Under the pieces are notes generated by a model. That model ran no database searches. It worked only from the letters and a program-made list of their open reading frames with translations, and was not told where the DNA came from. 24,775 nucleotides of DNA, taken from the NCBI GenBank assembly GCA_964394085.1, contig CAYMWF010000030.1:40522-65296 (forward strand), given 5' to 3'. A program made the position numbers and the translations under genes. Origin of the DNA: CAYMWF01 sp964394085 [NCBI: uncultured Gemmatimonadota bacterium] (lineage in GTDB: Bacteria; GCA-2686955; CAYMWF01). Of the stretch, positions 21,741 through 24,775 are shown piece after piece. Position 1 is the first letter of the stretch. Every line of letters starts with the position of its first letter.

Positions 21741-23138
21741 CTAATCCGGTTCGGGGAAAATCTTTCCCGGGTTGAGGATACCGAGCGGATCGAACAGTTT
21801 CTTGATTTCCCGCTGCAGCGCCATCGAGCGGGGAGAGATTTCCATCCCTATATACGGCTGCTTGATGATACCTATACCGTGCTCTCCCGAAATCGTGCCC
21901 CCGTATTCGAGAGTGAGCTTGAAGACCTCCCTGATCGCCTTGTCCGCGGCGACCCTGACAGCCGGATTATCCTCATCGGCAACAAGGTTCATGTGAACGT
22001 TTCCGTCACCGAGATGGCCGAAATTATATACGCTGAAACCGAATTTTTTGGCGATTTTCCCCGTTTTTTCAACAAAATCGGTCAACCGGCTTACCGGAAC
22101 CGCCACGTCTTCGCCCTGCTTATAGGCGTGGGTTTCTTTTATCGTCTCGGATAATTGCTGCCTGACCCCCCAGATCCCCTTCCTTTTTGCGGACGAATCG
22201 GCCAGCAGGATATCGATGGCCCCGAGATCCAGGCTCCTCTCGCCTATGATTTCCACCTGGGAATCCACCTGGCGCTTGTCTCCGTCCACCTCGATAATCA
22301 GGAGTGCTTCGGTTTCGGAAGGGAAAGGGATCGGGCTGCTTTCCCTTATCAGGTTTACGCAGGCGGAATCGAGAAACTCGAGGGTTGCTGGCGTGATCCG
22401 CTCTTTGATTATCGTGGATATGGTGCGGGTGGCGCTCTTGAAGTCGGGATAGAGCGCGAGCATCGTGACCATGTGCCGCGGAAGGGGAATGAGTTTCAGC
22501 GTAACCTCGGTCATTACCGCGAGGGTGCCTTCGGAGCCGATCACCAGGTCGGTCAGGTTATATCCTACTACCCCTTTCCGGGTGCGGCGGCCCGTCCGGA
22601 TTACGGAACCGTCCGGAAGCACGAGCTCCATTCCGAGGACATAGTCCCGGGTGACACCGTATTTGAGGCAGTGGGGCCCACCGGCGTTCTCCGCCACGTT
22701 GCCTCCGATGGTGGAGCTTTCGAGGGACGAGGGATCCGGGGGGTAGTAGAGGCCGAGGGGCGCCAGCTTTTCATTGAGATGGAGGTTGACCACGCCGGGC
22801 TGCACCACCGCCACCAGGTTGTCGTGATCGACTTCCAGAATCCGGTCCATCCGCGTCATCGACAGGCAGACGCCGCCTTTTATCGCCAGGCTGCCCCCGG
22901 TCATCCCGGTGCCTGACGCGCGGGGCGTCACGGGCACGCGCCATTTCGAGGCCAGGGAAAAGAGGGTTGCCACGTGCGCGGTCTCTTCCGGTTCCACCAC
23001 CAGGTCGGGCACGTAGTGGAGATCCGTCGCGTCGAAATCGTGTGCTTCGCGGCGTTCGAGGGAATCGTATACGAAACGAGGGCCGAGAGCCGCCAGCAGC
23101 TCCTTTTTCAAACCGGAAAACGCTCCCGGTTCAGCCAT
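21741..23138 (-). CDS. glcD: FAD-linked oxidase, glycolate/D-lactate dehydrogenase type (GlcD)
   Basis: The 465-residue protein has the vanillyl-alcohol-oxidase/GlcD architecture. A PCMH-type FAD-binding domain spans about 45-225 (VPVTPRASGTGMTGG, PDPSSLESSTIGGNVAENAGGP, DLVIGSEGTL). A substrate cap follows, ending with YNFGHLGDGNVHMN and SGEHGIG near the C-terminus. Family members oxidise D-2-hydroxyacids such as glycolate or D-lactate and pass electrons on. The Fe-S partner GlcF is not next to it, so it may work alone or with distant genes. Its ATG overlaps the end of the nrnA-like gene by eight bases, with GAGGGG eight bases before the start. Substrate assignment is uncertain. Confidence 0.9.
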   Translation of the reverse strand: MAEPGAFSGLKKELLAALGPRFVYDSLERREAHDFDATDLHYVPDLVVEPEETAHVATLFSLASKWRVPVTPRASGTGMTGGSLAIKGGVCLSMTRMDRILEVDHDNLVAVVQPGVVNLHLNEKLAPLGLYYPPDPSSLESSTIGGNVAENAGGPHCLKYGVTRDYVLGMELVLPDGSVIRTGRRTRKGVVGYNLTDLVIGSEGTLAVMTEVTLKLIPLPRHMVTMLALYPDFKSATRTISTIIKERITPATLEFLDSACVNLIRESSPIPFPSETEALLIIEVDGDKRQVDSQVEIIGERSLDLGAIDILLADSSAKRKGIWGVRQQLSETIKETHAYKQGEDVAVPVSRLTDFVEKTGKIAKKFGFSVYNFGHLGDGNVHMNLVADEDNPAVRVAADKAIREVFKLTLEYGGTISGEHGIGIIKQPYIGMEISPRSMALQREIKKLFDPLGILNPGKIFPEPD

Positions 23139-24171
23139 GAGGTCGCCCCTCCCATTCGCGGTTGACGATGTATTTTTCGACCGCCGCCAGAACTTCCCGC
23201 TCCACGTCCTCGAGTCTCCCTTCGACGAGAGCGCCGGCAGCGGCTCCGTGCCCGCCGCCGCCGAAGTTCCGGGCCAGCCTGTAGACGTTCACGGGATCCT
23301 CCGAACGGAACGACAGTTTCACGGTCCCGTCCAGGTTCTCCCTGAAGAGTATGCTGAGCTTCACGTCGGCCAGAGTTCTCGGGATGTCGGCGAACCCGTC
23401 GGTTTCACCGTTGAAACAGCCGGCTTCCTCCATCATCCGCTTGGATACGGTCAGCCAGGCGATACTCCCGCAGCCGCTCACTTTCAGCTCGCTGAGAGCC
23501 CTGCCGAGGAGCTTCATCCGGTTGAGTGTATACGCTTCGAAAAGTTTTTTGTAGACCTTTCGCGGTTCGATCCCCGTGGATATGAGGTCGGCGGCGATGA
23601 CATGCGACCGGGCCGTGGAGTTGGAGAACCTGAATGAGCCGGTGTCGGCGACAATGGATACGTAGAGGGGGAGGGCTATACGAGTGGGGATGACGTCCGT
23701 ATCGAGTTGAACCAGGTCGTAGATGATTTCTCCCGTGGCGCAGGCGTCGGGTCTTATTACCCGGTAATCCGCGAAGACCGAGCCCGAGTTGCCGGCGAAA
23801 GGGTGGTGATCGAGCGTGACCGTTTCAAATTCTCCGGTCTGGATAAACTCGAAAAGGGGACCGAGTCTCCGGAAATCGGTAAGGTCGACGCCGATGAAGA
23901 GCTCGGCGTTCCCGAGCGGTTCCTCCCATCCGTTTTCGCCGAGATGCTTTATCGAGCCTTCTTCGTCGAGGAACTGCAGGGAGGGCGGCGTCGGATCGCT
24001 GTTGAGGATGAGAACATTCTTCCCTTTGCCGGCCAGGTAGCGGGAAAGGGCTATCTCCGTTCCCAGGCCGTCGGCGTCCGCATCCATGTGAGTCGATATT
24101 ACGATATTATCCCGGTTCAGAAATATTTCTCTTATCCGGTCGAGTGTAGTTGCCTTTTCGTCAGGGTGCAC
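23131..24171 (-). CDS. nrnA: DHH/DHHA1 phosphoesterase, NrnA-like (nanoRNase / pAp phosphatase)
   Basis: The 346-residue protein carries the DHH family motifs: ISTHMDADADGLGTE (25-39), IGVDLTD (D96), LDHHPF (DHH at 121-123), SIVADTGSF, and the DHHA1 signature NFGGGGHGAAAGA near the C-terminus. Length and order fit NrnA, a Mn-dependent cytoplasmic enzyme that degrades short oligoribonucleotides and often 3'-phosphoadenosine 5'-phosphate. The start is a GTG (HPDEK follows) with AAAGGAGAAG about 10-12 bases before it. A good promoter lies just upstream, and the leader contains a short hairpin. It overlaps the glcD-like gene by eight bases, so the two are co-expressed. Confidence 0.9.
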   Translation of the reverse strand: MHPDEKATTLDRIREIFLNRDNIVISTHMDADADGLGTEIALSRYLAGKGKNVLILNSDPTPPSLQFLDEEGSIKHLGENGWEEPLGNAELFIGVDLTDFRRLGPLFEFIQTGEFETVTLDHHPFAGNSGSVFADYRVIRPDACATGEIIYDLVQLDTDVIPTRIALPLYVSIVADTGSFRFSNSTARSHVIAADLISTGIEPRKVYKKLFEAYTLNRMKLLGRALSELKVSGCGSIAWLTVSKRMMEEAGCFNGETDGFADIPRTLADVKLSILFRENLDGTVKLSFRSEDPVNVYRLARNFGGGGHGAAAGALVEGRLEDVEREVLAAVEKYIVNREWEGRPHG

Positions 24172-24231
24172 GCTGGATTTCTTCTCCTTTCGGCAACGCC
24201 GCGTCTTTCGGCGTCAAGAGAAAAGCCGATG

Positions 24232-24259
24232 ATTATACAATGAAGCACCCGTCGATCAA
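24232..24259 (-). promoter_or_regulatory. Sigma70 promoter for the nrnA-glcD operon
   Basis: On the minus strand TTGATC (24254-24259), 16 bases and TATAAT (24232-24237) are found. Transcription would start near 24225, about 54 bases before the GTG. The leader contains the hairpin ACGCCG/CGGCGT (24196-24201 with 24209-24214, 7-base loop) just ahead of the ribosome site. Confidence 0.7.
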
Positions 24260-24451
24260 GCCAAAATATTCATACCTCTTCCGGAGCCGGTCCTTTTCTC
24301 CGTGTGAAGAATTATTATGTAAACCTGAGGACTATCCGCATCCGTCATCTGCAGATGTTCGAGTCGGGAAATTGAGCCTGAGGATGCCGGCACATGCCGG
24401 TCGAAGAGGGAGCATCTTCCCGCCCTGCGGAAGACGCTGCGTCATCCGGCT
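24260..24451. other. Non-coding stretch upstream of the repeat element
   Basis: No gene is supported here. The stretch holds a direct repeat ATGCCGG spaced by three bases (around 24384-24400) and an imperfect hairpin, GCATCTTCC with GGAAGACGC (around 24412-24437). These could belong to a longer version of the repeat element that follows. Confidence 0.4.
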
Positions 24452-24632
24452 GGGTGCGTGTCGAAATTAATCACCCATTTCACATCTCATATTCAGGCCG
24501 TCTTCGTCCGCTCCTCAATCACATGCATCCTCGACGTAGCGCCGCTACGCCTGCGGTGCATGTTCAATCGTCGCGAACAAATCCGACCAGAATCTGAGCG
24601 CGAAAGTGGACGATTTATCTCGACACGCACCC
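24452..24632. repeat. MITE-like element with 21-bp terminal inverted repeats
   Basis: The left end GGGTGCGTGTCGAAATTAATC (24452-24472) and the reverse complement of the right end (24612-24632) agree at 19 of 21 positions, including the first 13 in a row. The 181-bp element contains an imperfect central hairpin (arms 24522-24541 and 24543-24562, ends CATGCA/TGCATG and GTAGCG/CGCTAC). No transposase or convincing gene is inside, and no target duplication is clear at the flanks. It looks like a non-autonomous mobile or repetitive intergenic element; copy number cannot be seen from one window, although a 24-base relative occurs at 3508-3531. Confidence 0.65.
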
Positions 24633-24650
24633 TCTAATCCCTCGCTGCGG

Positions 24651-24700
24651 GAAGCGCTGAAACTCGCGGTTCCCGGCCCTCGCTCAGACATCAGCGCTTC
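24651..24700. repeat. 10-bp perfect inverted repeat near the window end
   Basis: GAAGCGCTGA (24651-24660) and TCAGCGCTTC (24691-24700) are exact reverse complements separated by 30 bases. It lies just outside the MITE-like element and may be a further palindromic unit of the same repetitive region. No T tract follows on either side, so a terminator is unlikely. Confidence 0.45.
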
Positions 24701-24775
24701 TGATCCCTCCCAACCCGCTGGTCGCACACGCTCCCAGTCCCAGCCCTGCTCGGGAAAGTGTCGCCCCATCCCTTC

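Noticed and set aside
24545-24769. 74-codon minus-strand frame at the right end
   Set aside because: It runs through the inverted-repeat element and has no domain or ribosome site; best explained as repeat DNA.

Overview
The window (about 25 kb, moderately GC-rich) reads as a chromosomal segment of a Gram-negative (diderm) bacterium. The diderm signs are a FadL/OMPP1-like outer-membrane barrel at the left edge, a Kdo-transferase (WaaA/KdtA) homologue, a nonulosonic-acid synthesis pair and two lipoproteins with clear lipoboxes. The WaaA homologue carries the GGGFGKGVH...LEPAVFG signature that I associate with Bacteroidetes/FCB-type enzymes, so an FCB-group or uncultured candidate-phylum origin is my best guess. 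This is inference only; no rRNA or marker set is present. Most genes have recognisable families, and I see no phage, CRISPR array, transposase or toxin-antitoxin module.

Layout. 1-600: 3' end of an outer-membrane protein gene with a strong intrinsic terminator. 598-2178 (-): a GIY-YIG (UvrC/Cho-like) protein with a winged-helix-like N-terminus and what looks like a degenerate DnaQ exonuclease domain. 2347-3480: two convergent di-iron ferritin-fold genes, one rubrerythrin-like and one FtnA-type ferritin. 3580-3654 (-): tRNA-Glu(CTC) under a perfect-consensus sigma70 promoter. 3887-6705 (-): an M28 peptidase and gltX. 6927-11453 (-): surface glycan genes in the transcription order GH-A-like lipoprotein, waaA-like, neuA, neuB. 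11768-16966 (-): a two-component/HDOD signalling cluster of HDOD protein, PAS histidine kinase, second HDOD protein and a receiver-kinase hybrid. 17246-18349 (+): a short, divergent Rho. 18467-20345 (-): an LPP20-like lipoprotein and a PAP2 phosphatase. 20615-21687 (+): a UPF0173 metallo-beta-lactamase-fold hydrolase overlapping an IscU-type scaffold gene. 21741-24171 (-): nrnA-like and glcD-like genes, overlapping. 24452-24632: a 181-bp element bounded by 21-bp inverted repeats, looking like a non-autonomous, MITE-like repeat.

How the genes work together. NeuA and NeuB make and activate a nonulosonic acid, and the adjacent WaaA-like enzyme is a natural candidate to attach Kdo or that sugar to the envelope. 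In the signalling block the PAS kinase is translationally coupled (ATGA overlap) to one HDOD protein whose receiver lacks the conserved Lys, and is followed by a second HDOD protein with an intact receiver. That suggests kinase control of HDOD output. gltX and its substrate tRNA-Glu lie on the same strand about 1.6 kb apart. Several translation starts are moved from the longest open frame to internal ATG/TTG codons on the basis of Shine-Dalgarno sequences or overlaps, as stated per entry.
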